From: Scylla paramamosain
Lineage: Eukaryota > Arthropoda > Malacostraca > Decapoda > Portunidae
NCBI RefSeq assembly: GCF_035594125.1
Contig: NC_087158.1
Coordinates: 6,188,501 to 6,252,500 of the forward strand
Length of the DNA stretch: 64,000 nt
Reading direction: 5' to 3'
In this document: one piece after another, positions 12,291 through 28,500 of the stretch
How positions within the stretch are numbered: the stretch's first letter is position 1
How the letters are laid out: each line of letters starts with the position of its first letter
The notes under the pieces: model-generated
The model's input: only the letters and a program-made list of their open reading frames with translations
The model's database searches: none
Told to the model about the DNA's origin: nothing
Position numbers and translations under genes: made by a program

Positions 12291-12716
12291 CTCACTCTTT
12301 CATAAAAGAGAACATAGTTATCCATTCAATCATAATGAGTTCCCCTTCAATACAGGGAGTGTAATATATATACCTCCCATATTTATAATATATGAATTTC
12401 TCACTCTTTCATAAAAGAGAACATAGTTATCCATTCAATCATGATGAGTTCCCCTTAAATACAGGGACTGTAATATATATACCTCCCATATTTATAATAT
12501 ATGAATTTCTCACTCTTTCATAAAAGAGAACATAGTTATCCATTCAATCATGATGAGTTCCCCTTCAATACAGGGACTGTAATATATATACCTCCCATAT
12601 TTATAATATAGGAATTTCTCACTCTTTCATAAAGGAGAACATAGAGTTCTTTGTTTAATCATGATTAGTTCCTTTTCATTACATGGACTGTACTAAATAC
12701 ATATTTTTTCTCAAGC
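12291..12716 (+). repeat. 109-bp minisatellite, about 3.9 copies
   Basis: CTCACTCTTTCATAAA recurs at 12,291, 12,400, 12,509 and 12,618, giving an exact 109-bp period. The first three units are nearly identical. The fourth is diverged and incomplete. The same copy number occurs in copy B at 61,411-61,836. Confidence 0.95.
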
Positions 12717-13180
12717 TACTTTTTTAGAATACTTTTGGCTTAAGTTGAGAACTTGACCGCCCTGATTTGAGGAATGGTGAAGTGGAGCCACCAGGCACAA
12801 TATCTACCAATTCACAAAACAGAGCAATGACTAAATTTTGACTTCTCTATTTCCTTAGTTTGGTGGCATCCCTACTTCCTTGATGCCATTTTCCTATCGT
12901 TCTATACCAATAGAATGGAATACATCTACAACAAATAAGAGATAGCCTATAGCAGCGTTCCCTCACATATTCATGGTTTTGCATATTTGCAGAGTTTTCC
13001 CTAACCTAACCTAACTAATGGGGAGTTTTCAGAGTTGCAGGTGTCACCACCAGCTCAGTCTTTCAGCCCAAAGAGCCCAAATTATTCTTTCAGTTATAAA
13101 TTACAGTAACCCAAGATATAACGAACACATATGGGGGGAGAGTGGGTCACTTGAGATGAAAATTTGCTATATATGTGTAT

Positions 13181-13183
<3 letters not shown>

Positions 13184-13266
<83 letters not shown>
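13184..13266 (+). repeat. (GA)n microsatellite
   Basis: About 41 GA units. Counterparts are 62,304-62,402 in copy B and the (CT)n tract 43,540-43,643 in arm 2. Confidence 0.98.
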
Positions 13267-13267
<1 letters not shown>

Positions 13268-13855
13268 CAGCAGACAGCAGCCTTAAATAGGCTGTTATAC
13301 CTGAAATTTGGTAAATAGAAGTTCATTATATGAAGGGTTTATTGTACATATCAACTTATTCCCCTTTTATTTTATAGTGCACTGTATTTTTTAATTAAAA
13401 CATCATGTACTATACATATAATAACTGTTTTTTATTGTCTTAAAGTGAATTGCTTAGTAAATGTGAGATGCATAGTTTAAGGTTTAAACTATAAATATAG
13501 GTAGTTCTGATCCTTATAAGGATGGTTTCCCATATTCACAGATTTTAACTATTTGCAGGAGGCTCTGGAATGTAACTCCTACAGATGGCAGGGAAACACT
13601 GCATATCTTCCCTCCCACAACAGCGATGCACTTAATGAATTGGGCCAAGATAATTTGTGAAAGCTTTCTGTGTTAAAGAGATGCAGCTAGTGAGCCAATA
13701 TATATACTGATTGTTCAATTAATCCTTTATGTCATAAAACTTCTCTGAAAAAATCTAGTGAATAATTTTTCCTCTATCACTGCACTGTCCTTGATCTAAA
13801 TTACATATTAAAACTACACATGATAGTGTAATGATCAGTATGCTTGGTTCACAAA

Positions 13856-14055
<200 letters not shown>

Positions 14056-14199
14056 ACAAGTTTCTTGAGCTTCATATACTTTTATATATATTACACAAAG
14101 TCCATGACAACTGAAAAAACTATGCAAATAATGCAATGTAGCAGTACCATCAAGGTAACACCAGTGTGCTACTAGTACTGCTGCCATCCACCTTCTGAC

Positions 14200-14382
14200 C
14201 TGCTCAGATGAAGCAGAAGTGTTGTCTTCTTCAAAAGAATCCTCAGCCACCACACCAGACCGCTCATTGCTGTGGTAGTGTTGGGAGTAGAAGTTTGGTA
14301 GTGGACAGGAGGAATGACACTGCCCTCACTCTGTGTTGAAAATATATGCTGCCATAAGATGGAGAAAATACTGAATCTGGTA
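14200..14382 (-). pseudogene. Exon-like segment in arm 1, frame broken
   Basis: It is the mirror of 42,270-42,453. The minus strand has a polypyrimidine tract and CAG acceptor before 14,382 and a CAG|GTCAGA donor after 14,200. One base is missing relative to arm 2 in the CACTACC region, so the frame that is open through arm 2 is disrupted here. The product is not recognised. Confidence 0.35.
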
Positions 14383-14929
14383 CTGAAAGAAATAAAGAAC
14401 AAAATTGTTTACAAAAATTTTATCATAATTTTTTATAATATCAAGCAAATCTACAGAACATAGGACAACTCTACAACAAGCAGGCTCCAGGCTCCAGGCT
14501 GGCAAGCTTGAATAGTCTACACATCATATAAACTTTTGACTGAATAAAGATTCCGATGGATCCTTGCTATTTTACAGGATTTAAGCTTTTAACAATGATA
14601 CAAGTTCCCCATCAAAGGAACAACAAACTAAAGTCAAGTATGCGATCTCCTTCACTTTGTGTGCCTTCTTGTTGCAGTAAAATAATGCTCAGCTTCATTT
14701 ATCCAATTTTCATGGTCTAAACGAAACCTTTCTTATCAAAGATAATATAAGTTGTGGGATTTAGTTCACAATCAAATCAACATTTCTCTATTTTACCTAC
14801 ATCTGACATCTGTATTCATATGAATTTTTCTACAGCTACCCACCCACCAAGAGAGGAGTGCTGTGGAGATCTCCATCACCCACAATAAGTCCCTGAAATG
14901 CCTAAATAAACTTGGGATTCATGTCAAAT

Positions 14930-15120
14930 AAAAACAAAACTCACTGGGACATAGTACACATTTGCAAGAGTCCAAGGCAAGACTATCCCACCATCTGTGT
15001 ACCATGGAATGTTCCCAACAACTGGAGTTACCCACAACTGAGCTGCACTTGGTGCCAATGACCACTCATTCTCAGATACCCAACTCCTAAGCAAATCATT
15101 GCTGCATCTGATTACCACTA
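14930..15120 (-). other. Unrecognised open segment in arm 1 (possible exon)
   Basis: The minus strand encodes an unusual non-repetitive peptide, with blocks such as SWVSENEWSLAPSAAQL and GNIPWYTDGGIVLPWTLANV, ending at a TGA. The arm 2 copy (about 41,530-41,705) has a TAG where this copy has Tyr. I do not recognise the family. It could be an exon, a fragment of an unidentified mobile element, or chance. Confidence 0.25.
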
Positions 15121-15300
15121 GGACAATACTTAGTAAAAATTAACAAAGGTGGGGAGTTCCTCAGTCTATTACCATTACTGGGTAGGATACAGATGGAGAA
15201 ATAGTACAAAAGACAGTTCAGTATTTGGTACAGTAGAGAACACTAACCCTCACCTATAGAAAGAGATCAGCCATCAATACTTTCAAAGGAATAATTTCAT

Positions 15301-17233
<1,933 letters not shown>

Positions 17234-20200
17234 CTGGTCGTGATGACGAAAAAAATTTATCATGTAACTTTTAATTGTTTTTGAGCGTGATATGCAATAA
17301 AGCACTAAAAAGCAGGCCAATCATATTACATTGGAATAACACCAATTTATACCAAAAACTTGCGTTTAAGTGTTTTTGAGCTCTTTATATACCAAACCGC
17401 TAAAACGCATACAAAACAAACTTTATGGAGAAACAGAATAACATTACCAAAAACATGTATTTTGAGTGTTTTTGATCATGTTATCTATAAAAACGCTTAA
17501 ATACATGCAAAGAACATTACGTTTGGGAAAGAAAAGGACATTACGAGAAATGTGTATTATAAGTGTTTTTTTTAAGTTCCTTAAGTACTAAAAAGCTAAA
17601 ACCCACAAATAACACTCTTTATTTAGAAAATAACAAATAAAGAAAATAAAAAATATAGGAATTTTATTTTTTTTTTTTATTTATATTCATAGGCACCGAG
17701 TTGCCAAAATTCCTGGAAAATTCAGGGCAATCATATTATAAAATAATATTATCAAAAAAGTTAATTTCAGCTTTGTTATTTTCGGACTGTTATGTACCAA
17801 ACCTTAAAGTGCATGCAAAGACTCCCATATGAGGAAATTAAACGACCTTACCAGAAATATGTGTTTTGAGTGTTTTTTTTTTTTTAGCATGTTAGGCACC
17901 AAAACGATAAATAATAAGGAACTCACTCTATATGGGAATCCAAAAAAAAGTTGCTGGAAACGTGTCTTCTCAGTGTTTTACGTAGAAAAACGATAAAACG
18001 GATGCAAAGCAACGAATATCAAGAAATAGAAAAACGTTACTAAAAAGGTATATTTTGAGTGTTTGTGAGCTTGTTACCTACTAAAAACGCGAAAATTGAT
18101 GCAAACCACTCTATATTGGGAAACAAAAGGACATTGCAAGAAAAGTGTATAATGAGTGTTTTATAGTTCAAAAGAACCAAAAGGCAAAAAACGCAAAATC
18201 TCGTGTATATGGAGAGGTTTCCTAGATGCAAAAATGCTAAAACTCATGTATAACACTAGTGCCTAATTGAGAAATAAAACAACCTTAATAAATTCGTGTA
18301 TTTTGAGTGTTTTTCACATTCTTAGTTAGCAAAACCCCAAATTGCATGCGAAAATAGATTTGTGGGGAAAAAAAAAGACTTTACCAGAAAAGTGTCTTTT
18401 GAGTGTTTTGATCGTGATAGAAAATAAAGCACGAAAAAGGAGGGCAATCATATAACATTGGAGGAAAACAAAGTTTTACCAAGAACTTGCCTTTAAGTGT
18501 TTTTGAGCTCCTTATATACCAAAACACTAAAACGCATGCAAAACAGTCTTTATGGTGAAAAAATAACATTACCAAAGACATGGATTTTGAGTGTTTCTGA
18601 TCATTTTACCAATAAAAACGCTTTAACCAAATGCAAAGAACACTATTTTTGGGAAACGAAAGGAGATTACGAGAAACGTGTATTATGAATGTTTTTAAGT
18701 TCATTAATTACCAAAAAGCTAAAAGCCACAAATAACACTCTTTATTGAGAAACAATAAATAAATAAAAAAAATACAATATTTTTTGTTCTTTCTTATTCA
18801 TCATCACAGGTACCGAAATGCCAAAATTCATGCAAAATTCAGGAAATTATGTGAAATAAGAACATTATCAAAAAAGTTAAATTTAGCTTTTTTTTTTCGG
18901 ACTCTTATGTACCAAACCCCTAAAGTGCATGGAAAGCCACATATATGGGGAAATTAAACGTCTTTGCCAGAAAACGGTCTTATGAGTGTTTTTCAGCATG
19001 TTAGGAACCAACACGATTAATAACATGGAAGTCAATCTATATGGGAATGAAAAACAAAATTACTAATAACGTGTCTTTTCGGTGTTTTACGTAGAGAAAC
19101 GCTAAAACGGATGCAAACCAACCAATATGAAGAAATAAAATAACATTACCAAAAAGGTATATTTTTAGTGTTTTTTTAATTTGTTACCTACAAAAAACGC
19201 GAAAATGGATGGAAAGCCCTCTATATTCGGAAGCAAAAGGACATTACGAGAAACGTGTATAATGAGTGTTTTATAGTTTCACAAGAACTACAAGGCAAAA
19301 AACGTAAAAACTCGTGTATATAGAGAAGTTTCTTACATTCTAAAATGCTGAAACTTTGGAACAACACTCTTAATTGAGAAACAGAACAATCTTACTAAAT
19401 GCGTGTATTTTGAGTGTTTTTCACATTCTTAGTTACCAAAACCCCAAATTGCATGCGAAACCAGCTTTATGTGGGTAAAAAATGACATTACTATAAAAAA
19501 TGTCTTTTGAGTGTTTTTGAGCGTGTTAGGCAATAAAGCACTAAAAAGCAGGGCAAACACATTACATTGGAATAAAACCAATTTTTAACAAGAACTTGCC
19601 TTTAAGTGTTTTGAGCTCCTTATATATTAAAACACTAAAACGCATGGAAAATACACTTTTTGGTGAAACAGAAGAACATTACCAAAAACATGTATTTTGA
19701 GGGTTTTTGATCATTTTACCAATAAAAACGCTTAAATACATGTAAAGAAACGTATTTTTGGGAAACAAGAGGACATTACGAGAAACGTGTATTGTGAGTG
19801 TTTTTAAGTTCCTTAAGTTTTTAAGTTTTTAAGTTTTTAAGTTTTTAAGTACCAAAAAAGCTAAAACCCACAAATAACACTCTTTATAGAGAAAAAAAAA
19901 GAAAAAAAAATATGATTTTTTTTTTGTTATTCATCTTCATAGGTACTATGATGCCAAAATTCTGGCAATAATCTTTTAGAATCAAAAACAAAATTATTGA
20001 AAACGTGTCTTTTCGGTGTTTTACGTAGAAAAACGGTAAAACAAATGTAAACCAACCAATGTCTGAGTGTATTGCACATTGTTTAGTACCAAAACGCCAA
20101 ACTCCATGCAAAGTACCCTACATGATGAAAAAATACAACATATTCAGAAACGTGTCTTTTGAGTATTTATGAGCGTGTTATGCACCAAAACGCTAAATAA

Positions 20201-20449
20201 CATGGAAGGAACCCTATTTGGGGAAATAAAACAACATTAACAAAAGCGTGTCTTTTGAATGTTTTCAAGCAACTTACGTACCAAAAGGCTAAAACGCATG
20301 CAGAACACCCTTTATGAAAAAAATATAAAAAAAAATAAATAAAAAAAATAACAAAAGTGCATTTTAAGTGTTTTGGAGAATATTACATAGGAAGAGAGGC
20401 AAAAATTCCTTGCAAAATACCCTATGTGATACCTAAAATAAAAAAAAAA

Positions 20450-22430
20450 ACTTATAATTCTTGTTTTTGGTAAAGTTGTTCTGTTTCTCCATATAGAGTG
20501 ATATTAACGCGTATTCGCGTTTTGCCACCTAAGAAACTCGAAAACACTCAAAATACTTGTTTTTGGTAATATTCTGTTTTTCTAAAAATGGTGTTTTGCT
20601 TGCGTTTTAGCGTTTTGGTACATAAGTAGATCAAAACATTCAAACAACACGTTTTTTGGTAATGTTGTTTTGTTTTCCCACAGAGTTGTCCATTCTTTTT
20701 TTTCACATTTTGGTGCCTAACATTCAAACACTCAAAAGACATGTTCTGGAAATATCGTTTTGTTTCCCGATAGGTTTTCTCCATCCACTTTGGCGTTTTG
20801 GTACCTACCAATGGGATAAACGCACACACACACACACACACACACACAAAAAAAAAAAAAAGTTTTTGTTCTGTTTCTTCATGTAGAGTGCTTTTCATGA
20901 GTTTTAGCTGTTTGATACCTAAAAAGCTCAAAAACACTCGTAATACACGTTTCTCGTAATGATTTCTCTTTTTTCCCTAATAGAGTATTTTGTGTTTTTT
21001 TTTTACGTAACAAGTTCAAAAACACATAAAATGCACCTTTTTGTGTATTGTGTTTCTCCATAAATGATGTTTTGCATGCGTTTTACAAGCGCTTTAATAA
21101 GCAAATAGTTCAAAAATACTCAAAAGACACCTTTCAGGAAATGTTGTTTTGTTTTCTCATATATGGTTCTTTCCATGCTTTATAGCGTTTTCTGCCTAGC
21201 AAGCTGATAAACACTCAAAAGACATGTTTCTGGAGATATCGTTTCCTTTCCGAAATACAAGCTACTTTGCATCATGTTTATGTTTTGGTAAATAACAATG
21301 TGAAATACACTAAAAATACAAGATTTTAATGTATGTTTCTCCATACAGAGTGCTATTTATGCGTTTTAGCCTTTTAGTACCTAAGAAGTAAAAAAATATA
21401 TTCATAATTCAAGTTTCTCTTGATGTCTTTTCGTTTCCTCAAATAGAGTACTTTGCATGCATTTCGGAGTTTTTCTTCCCACCAATCTCAAAAACACTCA
21501 AAATACTTGTTTTGGGTAATGTTATCATCTTTTTACATAAAGGGTGTTCTGCATGCGTTTTAGCGTTTTGGTACGTATCTAGCTGAAAGAAACACAGAAG
21601 GCACGATTTTGGCATGTTGTTTGTTTTCCTATATAAAGTGCTTGCATTTTTTTTTTTTTTTTGCTGATTGGTGCATAACATGAAAAAAAAATATATTTGT
21701 AATGATGTTTTCCTTCCTAATATAAGAGGCTTTGCATGCATTTTTGCGTTTTAATAACTCATAATTTGATAAACACTGAAAATAAACGTTCTTGGTAATA
21801 TTGATCTCTTTCTCCATATAGAATGGCTCTTGCATTTTTTGGGGAGTATCCAAAAACTTCAAAAAACACTCCTAATACACGTTTTTCGTAATAAATACTT
21901 TGTGTGCATATTGGCGATTTTCTACGTAATAAGCAGAAAACACACAAAACACTATTTTCTTTCTCCATAAAGGGTGTTTTGCATGTGTTAAAACACATGC
22001 TTTTTATTACATAAAAAGCTCAAAGACACTGAAAAGATACGTTATTCGTAATGTTATTTTTATATTATATGTTATTCGTTATGTTATTTTTCGTTTCCAC
22101 ATATCAAAGGATTTCGATTCATTTTGGTGTTTTAACCTAACAAGGTGAAAAACTCACAAAATACACTATTTTCGTAATGTTTTGTTTTCCATATAGAGTG
22201 CTTTTTATAATTTTTAGCGTATTAGTGCCTCAAAAACTCTCAAAAGACACGTTTCTGGTGTTGTCTAATTTCCTCAATATAGTTGTTTTGCATGCATTTT
22301 GGCGTTTTGGTCCCTAATAATGTGGAAAAACCTAAAAAAATGCACGTTTTTGGTAATTCTCTTGTATTTCTCGATAGAGAGTACTATTCATGCGTTTCAG
22401 CATTTTTTTGTACCTAAAAATCTCAAAAAT
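20450..22430 (-). repeat. Inverted block inside the satellite
   Basis: Monomers here read as the reverse complement of the flanking ones (AAAACACTCAAAA in place of TTTTGAGTGTTTT). They are more diverged than those of the flanking plus block, and the ~1.1-kb order is hard to follow. Confidence 0.8.
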
Positions 22431-23663
22431 AGAGAAACATAACAACTTTACCAAAAACATGCATTTCGAGTGTATTTAACATTCTTAGATACGTAAAGGA
22501 CAAAATCCGTGCAAAGCATCCAATATGGAAAAATAAAACGAGACCTCCAGAAATGTTTTCTTTTTTTTTCAGTGTTTATGAGCGTTCTAAGCACCAAAAC
22601 GATAAAAAAGCATATAAAGCACCCTCTATGGAAAAAAAAAAAAATGAAATACTTTGAACGTATACATTCAGTGTTTTTTTTTTAACTTCTCATGTACCAA
22701 AACGCTAAAACACACACAAAAAAAATCGAGAAACACTATCACTTTATCAAAAACGTGTATTTTGAGTGTTTTTCATCTTCTTATGTAGAAAATTCATACA
22801 GAAGTACTCTATCATGAAACGAGAAGACATTACGAGAAACTTGTATTATGAATGTCTTCGTTTTAGGTATGAATATGGTAAAATGCATGAAGAGATCATT
22901 ACCAAAAACGTTTATTTTGAGTGTTTTTTTTTTTCTTTAATTGTTACTTAGAAAAAGACAAAATGCATGAAAAATATAATTCATGGGGAAACTAAAGAAC
23001 ATTACGAGAAACGTGTATTATAAGTGTTATTGACCTTCTTAGGTACCAAAACACTACTCATATTTAAGAAACAGAATAATATTACACACACACACACAAA
23101 AAAAAAAAAAAAGGTATTTTCCGTGTTTAATATTGTTAGGTACCAAAAGGCGAAAATGTCTGCAAAACTCCCTAAATAAAAAAAAAAGAAACATTACGAA
23201 AAATGTTTCTTTTGAGTATTTTTCACCGTGTTACGCACCAAAACATTAAAAAAAAGCCAAGAAATCACACTTCATTATAAAATAGAACAAAATTATGAAA
23301 AAAAAAGTGTCTTCTGAGGATTTCTTAACTTCTTACGTAACAAAACGCTACAGTTTCAAATTGTTAGCTGTGAAATCACCAAAATGCGTGCAAAGCCTAT
23401 TGTATGGGGAAATGAAGTGACATTACAAGAAACGTGTGTTTAGAGTGTTTATGAGTTAGGCACCAAAACCCTAAAAATCATGGAAAACACACTATATGGG
23501 AAAACAAAACAACATTACGAGAAACTTGCCTTTGAAAGTTTTTAGCCAAAACGCTAAAACGCAGGCAAAACACCCTTTATGGAGAAAAACAAGATCATTA
23601 CCAAAAAACGTGTATTTTGAGTGTTTTAAAAATTGTTACGTAAAAAAAGACAAAATGCACGAA

Positions 23664-23931
23664 ATTTTTGGGAATTGTTGTTTTAGTTGTTTTAGTTGTA
23701 TTAGTGTTTTTGGAAATATTATTTCTTTTTCCCGTATAGGGATCTTCCTACGTCCTTTTTTTTTTTTCGTTTATGTGCATAACACGCTCATAAACATTCA
23801 AAACACACCTTTCTGTATGTGTCGTCTTCTTTCCCCATAAAGGGTGATTTACACTCATTTTGGCGATTTGGTAACTAACAATATGAAATACAATCAAAAC
23901 ACACGTTCATTGTAATGTTATTTTATTTTTT
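23664..23931 (-). repeat. Recently duplicated satellite block, copy 1
   Basis: This 268-bp stretch is almost identical to 24,324-24,590, apart from T-run length and a base or two, while other monomers differ strongly. It includes a TTGTTTTAGTTGTTTTAG stretch not seen elsewhere in the array. Confidence 0.85.
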
Positions 23932-24323
23932 TTCCTTCTTAGGGAAACTAAAGAACACTACGAGAAACGTGTAGGTACCACAACACTGAAAGACATGCCA
24001 AACACCATTGATGATGAAACAGAACGACATTTCCAGAACTTGTCTTATCAGTGTTTATAACTGCGTTAAGCAAGAAAACGAAAAAAAAAAATCCAAAAAA
24101 TTATCTTTTTATTATTTTTGAGCTCCTTCCATACCAAAACGCTAACACTCATAATACAAGTTTCTCGAAATGTCTTTTCGTTTCCCCATATATGCATTTG
24201 GGTTTTTCTAGGTATAAAACTGAAAACACTAAAAATACACGTGTTTTATTAAAGTTGTTCTGTATCTCCATAAAGCGTGTTTACTTGGTAAGTATTTAGC
24301 TCATAAACACTCAAAAGAAACGT

Positions 24324-24590
24324 ATTTTTGGGAATTGTTGTTTTAGTTGTTTTAGTTGTATTAGTGTTTTTGGAAATATTATTTCTTTTTCCCGTATAGG
24401 GATCTTCCTACGTCCTTTTTTTTTCGTTTATGTGCATAACAAGCTCATAAACATTCAAAACACACCTTTCTGTATGTGTCGTCTTCTTTCCCCATAAAGG
24501 GTGATTTACACTCATTTTGGCGATTTGGTAACTAACAATATGAAATACAATCAAAACACACGTTCATTGTAATGTTATTTTTTTTTTTTT
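24324..24590 (-). repeat. Recently duplicated satellite block, copy 2
   Basis: It is a near-identical partner of 23,664-23,931. About 390 bp of mixed-orientation satellite separates the two. Confidence 0.85.
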
Positions 24591-25114
24591 CCATTTAGAA
24601 TGATATTTTTAGTTTTAGTGTTTTTAATATCCAAAAAAAAATTTAAAATACTCATAATACACGTTTCTTGTAATACCTTCGTTTCCCATTTATATGGTAT
24701 TTTCCATACATTTTGGCGTTTTTCTACGTAAAATATACCAAAAACATTCCAAAAACACGTTTTTGGTAAAGTTGTTCTGTGTTTCCATAAAGGTTGTTTT
24801 GTATGCGTTTTAACGATATGGTATGTAAGTAGCTCAAAAATACTCATAAATCAAGTGTTTTATAATGTTTTGTTTTCTCTTACAAGGTCCTTACCATTCT
24901 TTTAAGCGTTTTGTTGCCTAGAACACTCATAAACACTCAAAACACATGTTTCTGGAAATGTCGTTTCTTATCCCATTTAGTAGACACGTATTTGCTAATG
25001 ATGTTTGGTTTTCCCATAGTCGGAGTTTTCCATGTTTTTTTTTTTAGCGTTTTGGTGACTAACACGCTTATGAATACTAAAAAATACATGTTTCTGGAAA
25101 TATCGTTTCGTTTT

Positions 25115-25545
25115 CAAATTTTCAACATATCCTGATGTTTATATCATGTGAATTTTACGTCCCTAGCTGCAATAAATGAATTATAGTACCCCTTTAAACA
25201 TTATCGCTTCATATCTCAAAGTAGCGAATTTTCGGATGTAAAAATGATCGTTACTATTCCTGTTACACATATACAGGCTATTGCAGCTTTTTAAACTATA
25301 TAAGACAAAAAAATGTGCTATCAAAATTTTTGTTTGGAGTTTTTTTTTTTTAAATATGTTATAACATTTTTTTAAATATTTTTCGTAGAAATATATTTTT
25401 TTTTTACCATTTTACATGAAAAAAAAAACAATATATAGAAAAAATTGTTGGTCTATCCTTCCTGATTAAATGCATTTTTAATGAAAAAAAAAAATATAGG
25501 CAATTTAACATAGGATTCGTGATTCTACGTCACCGCCACTCCATA
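25115..25545. other. Non-satellite AT-rich island within the array
   Basis: The monomer pattern stops. The sequence has several A- and T-runs and no coding potential. It lies at a minus-to-plus switch in satellite orientation, so it may mark a junction between two array segments. Confidence 0.6.
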
Positions 25546-28500
25546 CTCGTAAATACTCAAAAGACGCGATTCTAGACATCTTTATTATTCTCTTTATATT
25601 GTGGTTTGCATGCATTTTGGCGTTTAAATACATGCAAAGAACCTTATGTTTGGGAAACGAAACAACATTACGAGAAACGTGTATTACAAGTGATTTTAAA
25701 GTTCCTTCAGTACCAAAAAGCTAAAACCCACAAATAACACTCTTTAGAAAAATAAATAATAAATTAAAAAATTAAAAAATGGGACTTTTTTTTTTGTTAT
25801 TCATCTTCATAAGAACCAAGATGCCAAAATTCTACCAAAATTCAGTTAATTTATGTGGAAAAAAGAACATCATCATAAAAGTTAATTATAGCTTTTTTTT
25901 TTTCGGATTGTTATGTATCAAACCCTAAAGTGCATGCAAAGCCACCTATATAGGGAAGTTAAACGACTTTACTAGAAACCTGTCTTTTCAGTGTTTTCAG
26001 CATGTTAGGCACCAAAACGATAAATAATATGGAAGTCAGTCAATATGTGAATCCAAGAGAAAATTACTGAAAACGTGTCTTTTCAGTATTTTACGTAGAA
26101 AAACGCTAAAGCGGATACAAACCATCCTATATGAAGAAATAAAATAACATTACCAAAAAGATATATTTTGAGTGTTTTTGAGCTTGTTAATGCAAAAAAT
26201 GCAAAAAATGGATGTAAAGCACTCTATATTAGGAAACAAAAGGACATTACGTGAAACGTGTATAATAAGTGTTTTATAGTTTTAAAACAACCACAAGGCA
26301 ATAAACGCAAAAACTTGTGTATATAGAGAAATTTCTTACATACCAAAATGAATAAATGCATGAATAACACTTTTTATCGATAAACAGAACTACCTTACGA
26401 AATTCTGTATTTTGAATGTTTTTCACATTCTTAGTTACAAAAATGCCAAATTACATGCGAAACAAGCTTCATGTGGGAAAAAAATGACATTACTAGAAAA
26501 GTGTCTTTTGAGTGTTTTTCAGCGTGATATGCAACAAAGCATTAAAAAGCAGAACGATCACATTACATGGGAATAAAACCAACTTTTACGAAGAATTTGC
26601 CTTAAAGTGTTTTTTAACAACTTATATACGAAACAGCTAAAACGCATGAAAAACAAACTTTATGGAGAAACAGAATAATATTACCAAAAACATGTATTTT
26701 CAGTGTTTTTGATCATGTTATCTATAAAAACGCTTAAGTATATGCAAAGAACATTATGTTTGGGAAAGAAAAGGACATTACGAGAAACGTGTATTATGAG
26801 TGTTTTTTTTTAAGTTCCTTAAGTACCAAAAAGCTAAAACCCACAAATAACACTCTTTATTTAGAAAATAAAAACAAATAAAAAGATAAAGAAAATTATT
26901 ATTATTATTATTTTTTTTTTTTTTGTTATCTTCATAGGTACCGAGATGCCAAAATTCTAGGAAAATTCAGGGCAATTATGTGATAAAAGAATATTATTAA
27001 AAAAGTTAATTTCAGCTTCTTTTTTTATTCGGACTATTATGTACCAAACACTAAAGTGCATGGAAAGCCTCCAATATGAGGAAATTAAACGACCTTACCA
27101 GAAATCTGTGTTTTGAGTGTTTTTTAGCATGTTATACACCAAAACGATAAATAACAAGGAACTCATTCTATATGGGAATCCAAAACAAAGTTACTGAAAA
27201 CGTGTCTTCTCAGTGTTTTACGTAGAAAAACGTTAAAACGGATGGAAACCAACCAATATCAAGAAATAGAAAAACGTTACTAAAAAGGTATATTTTGAGT
27301 GTTTTTGAGCTTTTTACCTACAAAAAACTTGAAAATTGATGCAAAGCACTCTATATTGGGAAACAAAAGGACATTGCAAGAAAAGTGTATAATGAGTGTT
27401 TTATAGTTCAAAAGAACCACAAAGCAAAAAACGGAAAAATCGTGTATATGGAGAGATTTCCTAGATACCAAAATGCTGAAACTCATGAATAACACTCTTA
27501 ATTGAGAAACAGAACAACCTTACTAAATGCATGTATTTTGAGTGCTTTTAACATTCTTAGTTACCAATACCCCAAATTGCATGCGAAAATAGATTTGTGG
27601 GTAAAAAAATGATTTACCAGAAAAGTGTATTTTGAGTGTTTTTGAGCGTGATAGGCAATAAAGCACTAAAAAGGAGGGAAATCACATTACATTGGAGTAA
27701 AACGAATTTTTACCAAGAACTTGCCTTTAAGTGTTTTTGAACTCCTTATATACCAAAACACTAAAACGCATGCAAAACACACTTTATGGTGAAACAGAAT
27801 ATAATTAACAAAAACATGTATTTTGAGTGTTTTTGATCATGTTACCATTAAAAACGCTTAAATACAATGAAAAAAACACTATTTTTGGGAAACGAAAGGA
27901 GATTACGAGAAATGTGTATTATGAGTGTTTTTAAGTTCATTAATTACCAAAAAGCTAAAAGCCACAAATAACACTCTTTATTGAGAAACAATAAATAAAC
28001 AAAAAAAATACGATATTTTTTTTTCTTTCTTATTCATCTTTACAGGTACCAATATGCCAAAATTCTGGCAAAATTCAGGATATTATGTAAAATAAGAACA
28101 TTATCAAAAAAGTTAAATTTAGCTTTTTTTTCGGACTGTTATGTACCAAACCCGTAAAGTGAATGCAAAGCCACCTGTAAGGGTCTTATGAGTGTTTTTC
28201 AGCATCTTAGGAACCAACACGATCAATAACATGGAAATTAATCTATATGGGAATCCAAAAACAAATTACTAAAAACGTGTCTTTTCCGTGTTTTACATAG
28301 AAAACGCTAAAACGGATGCAAACCAACCAATATGAAGAAATAAAATAACATTACCTAAAAGGTATATTTTGAGTGTTTTTGAAATTGTTACCTACAAAAA
28401 ACGCGAAAATGGATGGAAAGCACTCTATATTGGGAAGCAAAAGGACATTACGAGAAACGTGTATAATGAGTGTTTTATAGTTTCACAAGAACTACAAGGC

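Noticed and set aside
13000..13015. Arthropod telomere-type CCTAA repeats
   Set aside because: Only three units, also present in the other two copies of this segment. Too short to claim an interstitial telomere.
17250..20440. CRISPR-like regular repeats
   Set aside because: Whole monomers are repeated without unique spacers, and the genome context is eukaryotic.
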